This document shows, in pieces, positions 33,560-43,400 of a stretch of DNA of 64,000 bases; position 1 is the first letter of the stretch, and each line of letters starts with the position of its first letter. The DNA comes from a bacterium. Lineage in GTDB: Bacteria > Planctomycetota > UBA1135 > UBA2386. Location: contig JAUILN010000017.1 of the NCBI GenBank assembly GCA_030432695.1, forward strand, positions 1 to 64,000, written 5' to 3'. Position numbers and translations under genes: made by a program. The notes under the pieces are model-generated. The model ran no database searches. It worked only from the letters and a program-made list of their open reading frames with translations, and was not told the DNA's origin.

Positions 33560-35989
33560 TCACTGACTGTCGCGTACGATCTCTTCCTCGACGGCGAGCA
33601 GTGCGCGCACGCCGGCCGGTCGTACCCGCTCGATACCGCTCCATAGCCGGTCGAGGATCGCCGGGTCGAGGCGCTCGCCATCGACCAGACGACGCAACCG
33701 GACCAGTACGCTGCCGGGCATCCTGGCACGGAACTCGACGTGGAGGCGAGCTGCGGGTGGATAGGCGAAGACCGCGTCGTCGAACTCGCTGGAGTCCGGC
33801 ACCGGGACGCCGACGAAGCGACCTTCCTCGACGCCCTCGTCGAGTGGCGGCGGCGGGAGCAGTCGGCCTTCGCGAGTCACCGCGGGCGGCGGTGGCGCGG
33901 CCGACGGATCGGCCTCGAGGCGGAGGTAGCGCCACACCGAGGGGCCGACCGGTGCGCGGGGTACTGCCGGGATGCCGCCGTCGACGATGCGTCGGTCGCT
34001 CGGCTTGTAGCGCATCCGCAGCGGGGCCGGCGTCGCACCCGGATCGACGACGAAGTCGTCGCCGACTCCGGTGCCGAGCTGCGACCGGACCTCATCGGTC
34101 CAGGTGATGCAGTGGACTGCGGGCTCGTCGGTCGAACGCCGCCCTTCGGGGGCGGCTGTCCAATCGAAGGGGCCGTCGTCGGGATCCACGAACTGCCACC
34201 GATCGAGCCGCCGGTCGTATCGCCAGTGACGCCGTAGCTGCTGCGGATCGGTCGGCAGGCGGACCAGCTCGGCGCCGCGCTGCTGCCACCAGTCGAGACC
34301 GTCGAAGTGGAACAGGCCCTGCGCGGTGCAGAACCAGAGCCCCCCTCGTTCGTCCTCCGCGATCGATGCGACCCGTCCGGTCGCGAGGTCGGGGAATGCG
34401 CGGAGGTGGGCGGCCAGTGCGTGGTCACGGCCGCTGGCGGTGTAGCAGGCGATGCCGCGGCTGGTGCCGATCCAGAGGTCGGCGTTGCGCGCGCGCAACA
34501 CTGCGTGGACCGCCGGCAGGAACACGTCGTCGGGTGCGGGGAAGTTGCGGTCGTCGCCTGCAGCGTCGGGCAGGAGCCGTTCCCAGTCGCGCCGGTCCTC
34601 GGTGCTGTCGCGGCCGGAATACCAGTACCAGTGGTCCCTCGAAGGCTGGTACTGGAACAGGCCGAGGTCGGTGCCGACGTAGAGGATTCCGCTGTCGTCC
34701 GTGGCCAGGGCGTGCACCGCGGTGGCGAGATCGCCGGTGAGGACGAACGGCCGCAACACCTCGGCGGCGTCGAGGCGGGACAGCCCGCCGGCGAGGCCGA
34801 TCCACCAGTTCCCGTCGCCCGCGTCGAGAACTGCGAGGGCCGCCGAGTCGCCGCCGAGCGAGGCGAGGGTCGCGGGGCCTGGATCAGGGTGGGCCGGGAT
34901 CCGACCGAGCCCGTCGTCGGTGGCGACCAGCAGATCGTCGGCGCGGACCGCCAGCGCGTGCAACGAAGGCAGGCCGCCGAAGTACTCGGTCCAGGTACTG
35001 CCGTCGAAGTAGTGCAGCGCGTTCGGAGTCGCGGCCCAGAGTCGTCGATCGGCGGTCACCGCGAAGTTCCGGATCTCGAGTGCCGGAGCCGAGGCGACCG
35101 GACTCCAGGGACCGCGCGGGACCGGATTCGCCGGGTGGTCGGCGGTGGGTTCACCGGATGCCCTGGCGACGCCGCTGTCGAGACCCAGCCACGCGCCATG
35201 TGCGGCCTCGAGTCTCAGGGTCTGACCGGGAGCCAGCCCGCCGTCGTAGCCGATCGCCAGACGGATCCGCGCGGTGCTGGTGGAATGGAGTTCGATCGTG
35301 GGTTGTTCGGTGGCGTCGATCCGGTCCGGCATCGCGGCGACACCTTCGACATACAGCGTGACCACGCCGGGTGAGAGTCCGGGGTTGTCGAGGCCGAAGC
35401 GCATCAGTGGGCCGAGCAGGTCTTCGGGCGCGCCCTTGGCTCGCGCGGTGGTCGGGCCGAAGCGGAGCGGGACGTGTTCCTCGATCGACAGCGGACGATC
35501 CCGTAACGAGTCCGGGAGGTTCGGATCCGGATCGCGGGGCAGCAGGACGCGAGTGATCCGGCGGACCGCCGCCGGCGTGCCGAGGCCGTTGCGATAGAGC
35601 TCCACGTGGCGTCGCACGCGCTCGCGGAAGTCCTCGACGCGTTCGCGGGCGGCCGGCGGATCCCGAAACGGAGTCAGGCCCAGCAGGCCGGCGACGCGGG
35701 GCAGGTCGGCCAGGAAGGCGAAGGTCGCGACGTCTCGGTCACCGCGCCGCGGCGGCGGACCACCTCCGAGCCGGCGAAGAGCGGCGAGGTAGGGGGCGTA
35801 CTCGCCGCGGTCGGCGAAGCCGAACCAATGGGCTCGCATCACCTCGAGGCTCGCGTCGTCGAGGCGATCGAGCAGGCTGGCGACCGCGCTGACGAACTGC
35901 TGCGGCAGCGCTTCCTCGCCCGGCACCGGCGACCGGACTGGGCGGTACACCGTCGGCAGGCGTTCGAGGATGCGGTCGGCTCGCGTCAT
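33560..35989 (-). CDS. gpI-like tail protein fused to a beta-propeller
   Basis: An 809-residue protein. The N-terminal 180 residues resemble phage P2 gpI-type baseplate or tail proteins (RILERLPTVYRPVRSPVPGEE, LLDRLDDASLEVMRAHWFGFADRGEYAPYLAALRRLGG). Residues about 190-290 are a beta domain. Residues about 300-590 form a Reg_prop-type propeller with repeated blades: LHYFDGSTWTEYFGGLPSLHALAV, NWWIGLAGGLSRL, ILYVGTDLGLFQY, DLWIGTSRGIACY, GLWFCTAQGLFHFDGLDWW. The C-terminus returns to a tail-protein-like end (LVRLRRLVDGERLDPAILDRLWSGIERVRPAGV), so the propeller appears inserted into the gpI scaffold. It overlaps the preceding gpJ-like gene by 4 bases. A baseplate-displayed binding module is a plausible role. 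Confidence 0.78.
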   Translation of the reverse strand: MTRADRILERLPTVYRPVRSPVPGEEALPQQFVSAVASLLDRLDDASLEVMRAHWFGFADRGEYAPYLAALRRLGGGPPPRRGDRDVATFAFLADLPRVAGLLGLTPFRDPPAARERVEDFRERVRRHVELYRNGLGTPAAVRRITRVLLPRDPDPNLPDSLRDRPLSIEEHVPLRFGPTTARAKGAPEDLLGPLMRFGLDNPGLSPGVVTLYVEGVAAMPDRIDATEQPTIELHSTSTARIRLAIGYDGGLAPGQTLRLEAAHGAWLGLDSGVARASGEPTADHPANPVPRGPWSPVASAPALEIRNFAVTADRRLWAATPNALHYFDGSTWTEYFGGLPSLHALAVRADDLLVATDDGLGRIPAHPDPGPATLASLGGDSAALAVLDAGDGNWWIGLAGGLSRLDAAEVLRPFVLTGDLATAVHALATDDSGILYVGTDLGLFQYQPSRDHWYWYSGRDSTEDRRDWERLLPDAAGDDRNFPAPDDVFLPAVHAVLRARNADLWIGTSRGIACYTASGRDHALAAHLRAFPDLATGRVASIAEDERGGLWFCTAQGLFHFDGLDWWQQRGAELVRLPTDPQQLRRHWRYDRRLDRWQFVDPDDGPFDWTAAPEGRRSTDEPAVHCITWTDEVRSQLGTGVGDDFVVDPGATPAPLRMRYKPSDRRIVDGGIPAVPRAPVGPSVWRYLRLEADPSAAPPPPAVTREGRLLPPPPLDEGVEEGRFVGVPVPDSSEFDDAVFAYPPAARLHVEFRARMPGSVLVRLRRLVDGERLDPAILDRLWSGIERVRPAGVRALLAVEEEIVRDSQ

Positions 35990-37737
35990 GGCGCGGCGAT
36001 CTCCTCGACGACGACCGATTGGACGCCGAGTCGTTCGAAGGGCGTCAGCACGTAGCGGTCGTCGTCGGCCTCCAACACGTAGCTCTGCCCATTGGCGAGC
36101 GTCACTCGGAACCGTGCGACGTAGGGGGTGACGCTGGCCGCGGTCGGCAGCGGGTTGGCGCCGGGGTGCGCCTCGTGGTCGGCGAGCGAGGCGGCGGGCT
36201 TGTTGGGCAGCGGAGTGACCAGGAGCAGCTTGCCGAAGCTCAGGGTTCGAGTCGACAGGGGGGTGTCGCGGCGGTCGTTCGACTCGTTCAAGGCGGCGAT
36301 GGTCGAGGTCAGCGCGGCCTCGATCTGCACCCGATCGGCGAGATCGACGTCGCCGGGTTGCTCGAGATCGAGCACGAGCGACGTCGCGAGTTGTGGATCG
36401 ACCAGCCGTAGTTCGCCGAGCACCGTCGGGTGTCCGGCGATGTGGAGCACGCCGGCAGCCGTATCCAGGACGTCCGTTCCGTCCACGGCTGCCGCGAGGA
36501 GCTGCACGTCCTGGATCACCGGGACGGCCAGCACCCGACCGACCAGGGCGTTGAGGCTGCCGGAGGCACCGACCGGTAGCTGGGCGAAGTACTCGGCGAC
36601 GCTGTCGCGCACCGTGCGTTGCGCCGCTCGGAGGTCCGCCTCGGTCGACAGCTGGTCGGATGTGAGCAGCAATTGCAGATCGACGCGGCGGGGCGCGGCG
36701 GCATCGAGGAGTTCGACGTGGACTCCCGCAGGACGCACCAGATCGATCGCGGTACGCAACCGCTGCAGTTGATCGGGCGGCAGACTGTCGGCGTGTGGCG
36801 CGATCTCGATCATGCCAGGCCGGCCCTGGACCTCGGTGATGTCGGCGGTGATCTGCTCGCGGGCGAACACGGCGCGTAGCGCGGCCAGCGTGGCGCGCTC
36901 ACTGCCGTGCAGGAAGTTCTTGGCGCGGACTCGCAGCTCGCGATCGTTCTCGTCTCGCGTCGGCAGGGCGGTCGGTGCCGGGTTGGTCACGTCGGCGATG
37001 CCGGCGATCGGTGCCGGCAGGACCACCAGAGCATCGGCCGGTAGTGGATCGTTGGCCTCGAGGTCCCGGGCCGGTGCCAGGATGGAGGTCTGCGCGGCGT
37101 GCATCGTCACCGTCGCGGTGGTCGCGTACTCGATGTCGATGTCACCCGCGGTGCGGACCCGAGTGCCTGCCGGAATCGTGATCTCGCCGCTGCCGGCGGG
37201 TGAGCGGGTGAACTCGATCTCGCCCACGGCCCGACTGCCGCGGATCCGGTCGATGCCGAGCAGCGCCACGACCTTGTCGAGCGAGGCTCCGGTGGCCGTG
37301 TCGATGAACCCCGCGCGGTAGGTCGCTTCGAGCTGCGCGGAGACCCGCGCGAGCTCCAGTGCGATCGACTCGGCGAGGGTCCGCACCACGCTGCCGACGT
37401 GCAGGTCGATGTCGCTCGGATCGGTGGAGCCGGTGAGGTAGTTGACGTGGACGAGCGTGCCGGCGTCGGGCCGGTCGCCTGCCTCGGCCCATTCGACGCT
37501 GCGGCCGTCGTCGAGCAGTCGGTAGTCGCTGCCGGCCCTGAACCGGTGAGGTTCACCGGCGACGCTGCCGTGGATCGACACGACTCGCACCGTGGTCGGG
37601 CTGCCGGCCCGCAGGATGATGCGCTGTGGCTCGGAATTGCCGGAAGGGTACGGATGCGCCTCCGCGCTCACCCCACCGGTCAGGTGGGTCAGGAGATTCT
37701 CGACGATCTCCGGATAGGTTCGTCTGCGGATGCTCAT
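35986..37737 (-). CDS. Baseplate protein J-like (gp6 family)
   Basis: A 583-residue baseplate wedge protein. The GpJ/gp6 core is clear: LEATYRAGFIDTATGASLDKVVALLGIDRIRGSRAVGEIEFTRSP with ITIPAGTRVRT, then a long ordered region (REQITADITEVQGRPGMIEIA, LRTAIDLVRPAGVHVELL, SEYFAQLPVG-type segment). In T4 and Afp-like machines this protein forms the ring of wedge dimers that triggers sheath contraction. The ATG at 37737 has AAGGAG in front and was preferred to an upstream GTG at 37761 that overlaps the gp25 stop. Confidence 0.87.
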   Translation of the reverse strand: MSIRRRTYPEIVENLLTHLTGGVSAEAHPYPSGNSEPQRIILRAGSPTTVRVVSIHGSVAGEPHRFRAGSDYRLLDDGRSVEWAEAGDRPDAGTLVHVNYLTGSTDPSDIDLHVGSVVRTLAESIALELARVSAQLEATYRAGFIDTATGASLDKVVALLGIDRIRGSRAVGEIEFTRSPAGSGEITIPAGTRVRTAGDIDIEYATTATVTMHAAQTSILAPARDLEANDPLPADALVVLPAPIAGIADVTNPAPTALPTRDENDRELRVRAKNFLHGSERATLAALRAVFAREQITADITEVQGRPGMIEIAPHADSLPPDQLQRLRTAIDLVRPAGVHVELLDAAAPRRVDLQLLLTSDQLSTEADLRAAQRTVRDSVAEYFAQLPVGASGSLNALVGRVLAVPVIQDVQLLAAAVDGTDVLDTAAGVLHIAGHPTVLGELRLVDPQLATSLVLDLEQPGDVDLADRVQIEAALTSTIAALNESNDRRDTPLSTRTLSFGKLLLVTPLPNKPAASLADHEAHPGANPLPTAASVTPYVARFRVTLANGQSYVLEADDDRYVLTPFERLGVQSVVVEEIAAP

Positions 37738-37757
37738 CTCGGACTCCTTGGACGGAC

Positions 37758-38246
37758 TCACAGCTCCAATGCGAACGGATCCAGATCGAGCGGCTGCGAC
37801 GAGTCGATCGGCAGCACCCGTACCCCGATCAGCACGGTCGCCGGCGAGGGCGATCGGGTCGCGCCGCGCGATGGCGGAACCTCGGTGGCGGTGACCTCGA
37901 GGATGCGGGCGATCCGTGGTTCGCGCGCCAGGCTCTCCAGGACGTAGAGTCGGGCGAGATTGCGCACGGTGCTCGAGTTCGGGCGGCCGATGAGTTCGTG
38001 CAGTCTCGAGCCGTACAGCGGGTGGCCGAGCGGGGCGAGTTCACCGACCGGCGTGAGCAGTCGCACCACGATCGCCTGCGCGAGGTTGGCCCGCCCGTGG
38101 ACCGTGGCCAGGTCGACGACCGGCCGTGAGCGATTCGAGACGGTGATCCGCTGCGAGCGGTCGACGCCGAGACGACGCAGTGGCCGAAACTCGTGGTCCC
38201 GCGGATCGAGCCGGATGTCGCGGCGGAGGGTGAAGGGGTCGGTCAT
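37758..38246 (-). CDS. gp25-like baseplate wedge protein
   Basis: A 162-residue protein with the gp25/GPW signature: NLAQAIVVRLLTPVGELAPLGHPLYGSRLHELIG, then VRNLARLYVLESLAREPRIARILEV. gp25 links the baseplate to the first sheath ring in all contractile tails. It is slightly longer at both ends than phage gp25. Five bases separate it from the PAAR gene. Confidence 0.87.
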   Translation of the reverse strand: MTDPFTLRRDIRLDPRDHEFRPLRRLGVDRSQRITVSNRSRPVVDLATVHGRANLAQAIVVRLLTPVGELAPLGHPLYGSRLHELIGRPNSSTVRNLARLYVLESLAREPRIARILEVTATEVPPSRGATRSPSPATVLIGVRVLPIDSSQPLDLDPFALEL

Positions 38247-38251
38247 GGGGT

Positions 38252-38647
38252 TCAGCCTCCGATCAGCACGTTGCCGACCGCGACCACCGATCCGACGGGG
38301 ACGTCGGCAGGGTCATTGCAGGTCAGCGCCGGATCACCGTGGCGGGCCGCCGGCTTGCCATTGATGAAAACGGTGCCGCTGCCCGTCTGGATCGTCGCTC
38401 GATTGGCCGGTGGCCTCTGGAAGGGTCCTCCCTGCGGCACGTGCGCGGGCGTGTTGGTCGCCGTGCTACCGACGACCGCGGCCGGTTGGCCTGCGATGTT
38501 GACGTCGCTGGAGAGTTCGCCGTCGAGGATCCCCGTGAAGGGGTGCGGGAGCGGGGTGGGGATCGGGCCGCCAGGACTCGGGATCAGGACGATGTGGATG
38601 TCCGTGCCGATCACGGAATCGCCTTGCTTGGCTGCAGGATTGGCCAT
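38252..38647 (-). CDS. PAAR-domain spike tip protein
   Basis: A 131-residue protein of PAAR type: ANPAAKQGDSVIGTDIHIV at the start, HPFTG and repeated beta-turns, then INGKPAARHGDPALTCNDP near the end, with His and Cys residues placed to bind a metal at the tip. PAAR proteins sharpen the spike and can carry effectors; this one has no extension. It follows the spike gene directly, as expected. Confidence 0.85.
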   Translation of the reverse strand: MANPAAKQGDSVIGTDIHIVLIPSPGGPIPTPLPHPFTGILDGELSSDVNIAGQPAAVVGSTATNTPAHVPQGGPFQRPPANRATIQTGSGTVFINGKPAARHGDPALTCNDPADVPVGSVVAVGNVLIGG

Positions 38648-38658
38648 GACTCCGCCTG

Positions 38659-39300
38659 TCAGTTGATGTTGACCGTCGCTCCCTTGAGCGTGAGCGTCCC
38701 CGAGGCCGTGATCTCGATCTCGTTGCCGCTCAGCGACAGATCCCCGCCGCGGAGTTCGATCTTGGTCTGCGAGCTGATCGCGACCTTGCCGTCACGATCG
38801 ATTCGGATCGTGGCCTTGCCGTCGTCCACGCCGACCTCCACGACCGGATCGTCGTCGGCCAGCTTCACCTCGAGCGCTGCGCCGAGGCGGAACATCATCG
38901 ACCGCCCTTCGGAGCTGTCGAGTTCGAAGTGGATCGCTTCGGACTCGCCGGCGGTCGGCGGTGCATGAAGGACTGCGCGCTCGTCTGCGTTCGGCGGTGG
39001 CCGATGTTCGTCGTCGTACAGGCAGCCGGTGATCACCGGCGCGTCCAGCGCGCCCCCGAGGAACTGGACCAGGACCGACTCACCCGGCCGCGGAATGCTG
39101 ACCGCGCCGATTCGCGGCGTGGCGACCGGGACCCTTGCCAGCACCAATCCGGAATCACGCATGCGGACGGTGCAGGCGTAGTTGTCGTCGTCGCCGTCGT
39201 CGGTGTGCGGGTGGGTCGATTCGACGATCGCCAGCTCCGCAGTGTGGAGACGTGTCAGCTCGTCGCGAACGATCTGGCGCAAGGTGTCGTAGAGACTCAT
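38659..39300 (-). CDS. Baseplate spike protein, GpV/gp5-like
   Basis: A 213-residue protein with the OB-fold of GpV/gp5/VgrG spikes: YACTVRMRDSGLVLARVPVATPRIGAVSIPRPGESVLVQFLGGALDAPVITGCLYDDEHRPP. The C-terminal part is a repetitive beta-helix needle (KATIRIDRDGKVAISSQTKIELRGGDLSLSGNEIEITASGTLTLKGATVNIN). It overlaps the hub gene as ATGA. It forms the central spike capped by the PAAR protein. Confidence 0.88.
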   Translation of the reverse strand: MSLYDTLRQIVRDELTRLHTAELAIVESTHPHTDDGDDDNYACTVRMRDSGLVLARVPVATPRIGAVSIPRPGESVLVQFLGGALDAPVITGCLYDDEHRPPPNADERAVLHAPPTAGESEAIHFELDSSEGRSMMFRLGAALEVKLADDDPVVEVGVDDGKATIRIDRDGKVAISSQTKIELRGGDLSLSGNEIEITASGTLTLKGATVNIN

Positions 39301-40442
39301 CCCAGACCTCCGGGGAAGTTGAAGCCACCGGTGCCGCCGCTCGCGAACCGAGTGACCCGCATCTCGGTGACGAATCCGGTCGATGGTCCGAGGGTGTGGC
39401 GGATCGCGAGCACCAACCACTCACCGTCCAGGGTCGCGCTCGGCGAACCCTCGACCGCCACCCGGTGACCGACCGCCACCGCTGGATTGCCGGTCACGGT
39501 AAGGCGGCCCCGACTCGCGCGCCGCGCGGCCCCCTCGATCCGCCACCTGGCCGCGGTCTCCACGGCCTCCAGGGAGCGCAAGGTCGGATCGGACTCCCGC
39601 CGGGTGCGGGTCCCGGCACCGGCGGTCGTGGTGACCGGATCCGGCTCGTTGGCGAACCACGCCCAGGCGGTTGCCCCGGCGGTTCCGGCGGCACCCTCGC
39701 CGCTGATTGCGATCTGTTCCACAGCGGGGCGAGATGCGGCCAGCTCGAACCCGAGAAGGTCCACACCATGGGTAAAGGTGGCGAGCGTCTCGCTCGCGGC
39801 CGGCGGCCGGAAGTCCAGAGCACCGTCGCGGTCGAAGCAGGCGACGAACCCGCTTCGGGCCGCGAGGGTGGCGATGCACTCGGCGGCATGACGCCGTGCA
39901 TCCAGGGCGTGGAACGGCAGCGCCACGCCGGCTTCGAGGTTGCCGGCGGTGACGTCCACCCGTCCGAGCAGGTCGCGGACGATGTCGGCGGCGTCGACGC
40001 CTTCGAAGCTCTGATCCACGCGCAGATGCGCGAGTGCCTGCCCACCATTGGCCAGTTCGACACGACGCAGTCCGTCCAGCCCGTCGCCGAGAACCGCGAC
40101 CTCGCCGGTGAAGACCCTGGTCGGTGCCGCGTCGGCGTAACCGATCGCGACCGAACCCCGGTCGCCGAGTGCCGGCTCCGGCGCGGAGGGACCCGCCGCG
40201 AGGAACAACGACACTGCATCGACGTCCGGGAGCATGCCGGTCGTGGCGACCAGGCCGACGAGCTGGTCGGTCCAACCGCCGCGGTCGCCGCCGAGGTCGA
40301 CGCCGACAGCGGTGGCGAGGCTGCCGATTCCGTCGGCGAGCCTGTCACCGGCCCCCGCCGAGGAACTCGCGAGTTCCACGCGGATCAGCGGGCGGCGGGT
40401 GCCGGGGACCGCGCGTTGGTTGCCGAACGACAGGTCGGTCAT
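39297..40442 (-). CDS. Hub protein, phage late control D-like
   Basis: A 381-residue protein like GpD/gp27. Tail-hub features include the segment VDAADIVRDLLGRVDVTAGNL, RRHAAECIATLAARSGFVACFDRDGALDFRPP and the C-terminal WLVLAIRHTLGPSTGFVTEMRVTRF. Hub and spike are separate genes here, whereas VgrG and Afp8 fuse them. The ATG at 40442 follows the stop of the giant gene by 22 bases; a longer frame upstream overlaps that gene and is unlikely to be used. Confidence 0.82.
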   Translation of the reverse strand: MTDLSFGNQRAVPGTRRPLIRVELASSSAGAGDRLADGIGSLATAVGVDLGGDRGGWTDQLVGLVATTGMLPDVDAVSLFLAAGPSAPEPALGDRGSVAIGYADAAPTRVFTGEVAVLGDGLDGLRRVELANGGQALAHLRVDQSFEGVDAADIVRDLLGRVDVTAGNLEAGVALPFHALDARRHAAECIATLAARSGFVACFDRDGALDFRPPAASETLATFTHGVDLLGFELAASRPAVEQIAISGEGAAGTAGATAWAWFANEPDPVTTTAGAGTRTRRESDPTLRSLEAVETAARWRIEGAARRASRGRLTVTGNPAVAVGHRVAVEGSPSATLDGEWLVLAIRHTLGPSTGFVTEMRVTRFASGGTGGFNFPGGLG

Positions 40443-40464
40443 CGGATCGCTTCCACGAAGGGGT

Positions 40465-43400
40465 TCATCGCTTCGGTAGTGGAGTGCCGCGATCGGGCGC
40501 GTTGCCGCCCGGTGAGTAGTCGGCCGGTGCGAGCCGCACCAGGTTGTCGAAGAGCGCGGTGCCCTCGCCTTCCTCGGAGTGCACGGCGCGGACGAGGCGC
40601 TGGCCTCCACGGTCGAGGCCGTCCCAACCGGGCACCATGCGGATCGTCTCCAATGCCATCTGGTGGTCGAAGCGGACCCGGGCCCGGGCGATCACCGCTT
40701 CGAAGGTCCGGGCGGGCATGGTCGCGAGGTTGCCGACCAGTGCGACCATCCCGCCGTCGACGAGCGGCGTGGGCGCGAAGGCCGCGACCACCGAGGCACT
40801 GGCGGGATTCAGCGTGGCGATCGGTGGCCGCACCGCGCCGATCAGGACCTGCTCGGTGAGCGGGATCGCGGTCGAGGCGAACTCCGTGGACTCCGCGATG
40901 ACCAGGCGCATCGGGTAGCGGGCGCGTCCGTCGCCGCCGGCGTCGATCGCCTGCACCGCGTTCGCGTAGGCCGGTCGCTCGGCGGCGAATCCGCCGGCGC
41001 CCTTCAGGTCGACCGCAGTCGTGCCGGTCACCAAGGGTCGTTCGAACGGCACGCCACCATCGGGACCGAGCGTGAAGGCGGCGTTCGCGAAGCGTGCGGG
41101 GTCGAGCGCGGTGCCGCGCTCGAGCAGCTCGTAGAGCAGGAGGAGCATCTCCCGCGCGGGGTAGCGGTCCTTCAGCACCTCGAGAATCCAGTCGACCTGC
41201 AGGCGATCGTGGTCGGTCTGGAGTCCGGTGTACCAATCGCGGAGGCGGCCGTGGATCGCCTGGATCTCGGCCTGGGGCAGATGGCCCTGGAGCAGCTGCG
41301 GGATGCGCTGCGCGTCGGCGAACAGATCCCGGTGGTCCTGGCTCGCCGTCGCCGGGAGGACCAGGGCTCCCGCAAGGTAGCGCGGCTCGTCGATGACCGG
41401 TCGGAGATCGCTGGCGAATTCGTCGAGGAGTTCCGCGTGCAACGCGCCGAGGAGCTCGTGCAGGATGCGGGCGAGTGGGCGGGGCCCGGACTCGTCGCGT
41501 GGAGCGACGACCTGACTGAGGTTGATGTAGCCCGAACGGCCGCCGAACTGCAGGTCGTAGCTGATGAGAGTGTCGCCGAGTGGCAGGATGATGTCGGCGA
41601 AGCGGCTGGCGTCGTCGATGGTCGCGCCGATCTGCACGTTGACGCCGGTCCGCTCGAGGAGCGAACGCACCGCGGTGGGATCGGGGGAGTGGGTCAGCGG
41701 GTCGACGTCGAACCAGATCGCGCACTTGGTGTTGTCGGCCGCGTCGGCTCCGAGGGAGGCGATGTTGAGGCGCTCTTGCTGCTCGGGCGGCCCGAGTTCG
41801 TTGTGGTTGTCCTGCGGGCGCAGCGTGTCGCGCGACGACGCGAACGATGCCGGGTTCATGCGAGCGTGGTGATCCTCGGAGAACGACAGTCCGCCGCCGG
41901 CCGTGCCGACGTTGCCGCTGAGGTAGACGAGTGCCGCGAGGTACTGGACGTTCTCCTCACCGGCGACGTGACGACCGGGCCCCGAACCGAGGAGGAACGC
42001 GGTCGGCCCGTCGAGACAGGCTTCGCGGAGCGCCTCGAACCCGGCGCGGAACCGGTCGCGCGTCAAGGCCGCGGTGTTGCGGCCGACACAGAGGTCGAGC
42101 AGTGCGGCGCCAGGCACCACCCGCGTGCCGGTGGTGGTGACGTAGCCGGCCGCAGCAGAGCGGACGTGGCCCAGGAAGTCGCTCAGGCCGGTGCCGGGCA
42201 GGTCCAGGAAGCGACGTCGCCCGCGCGCGGGATCGTCGAACCTCGGATCGCTGGGGAGCGCGGCGGCCGGGTCCCCGACGATGGCCAGCATCAGCCCGAG
42301 GGCGAGATGGCGGTCCGCGCCTGGGAGGATCGGGATCCGGCGCACGAACTCGGGCAGGTCGGGTAGTCCCGGGTCGATGACGAAGACCTGCGGTGCGTCG
42401 CCGCGCAGCGTGCGCGCCGCGGTGATCGCCCGCCACGTGCCTCGCGCCTGGGCCGGAAGATTGGCGCCCCAGACCACGACGTTGCGGGCCTGGGAGAGGT
42501 CGCAACGACCATGGGCTTCGGCGGCCACGCCCCGGAAGAACTCTCGTAGACCGGCGGTCGACGGTCCGCGGGTGGCCGAGCCGAACGGCACCTGGGACGG
42601 CAGGACGTCGGAGCGCTTGGTGGTGAACGAGCAGGTCGTGACTCGAGTGTTCGCACCGAGCAAGCGGTGCATGTGGTGAACGAAGCGGTTGAACAGCAGC
42701 TCGCGTACCAGGCCGGCGTCGGGCCGGCCCTCGAGGACCAGCACCGGTCCGGTCTTCGACCAGGCCTCGACGAACCGATCGGCGAGCCGCCGGTACGCCT
42801 CCGGCCACTCGATTGCGCGGAAGTGTTCGAGGCCACCGCGATGCTCGCGGTCGCGGATCAGTGGTGACGCGACGCGCAGGGTGGTCAGGCCGCGCAGGTT
42901 CGTGGCCGTCGTGAACGCAGGACTGCGGAGGTTGTCGAGGTGGCTCGCGAGTCGCGCGCATTCCAGCACGGCCGGGCCTCCCGGTGTCTCGGGTGATCGG
43001 GAGTAGGGCGCCCGCGGCGCCGGTCGCAGGCCCACGACCGCACCACCCGGATCGCGTTCGACCTGCAGGAGGCAGTTGTCCTCGCAGGCGACCGGACAGC
43101 CGGTGGTCCTCGCGACCGAGGCCGGCGGCGCCGGTCGGTTGGCGAGTGCGCCACCCGAGTGGCCCAGCAGCGCGCGGGCCGCATCGACGAGGCCGAATCC
43201 CGCGACCGGATGCCACTGGTTGGGAAGTTGCGGTGTGCCGCCGTCGATCGCGACCACCGGTGTCGTGGCCGCGAGGATGCGTCGCTTGATCTGCTCGTGG
43301 GTCTGGGTGACGTCCTGCTGCAGGAGCAGCGCACCGAGGCCGGTCACCAACGGCGATGCCATGCTGGTACCGCTGCGTCGCTCGAACAGCATCTCGCGGA

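Noticed and set aside
40465..43200. Separate MopB gene starting inside the giant frame
   Set aside because: No stop or ribosome site separates the parts, and the S8 end runs directly into the cysteine motif within about 20 residues.
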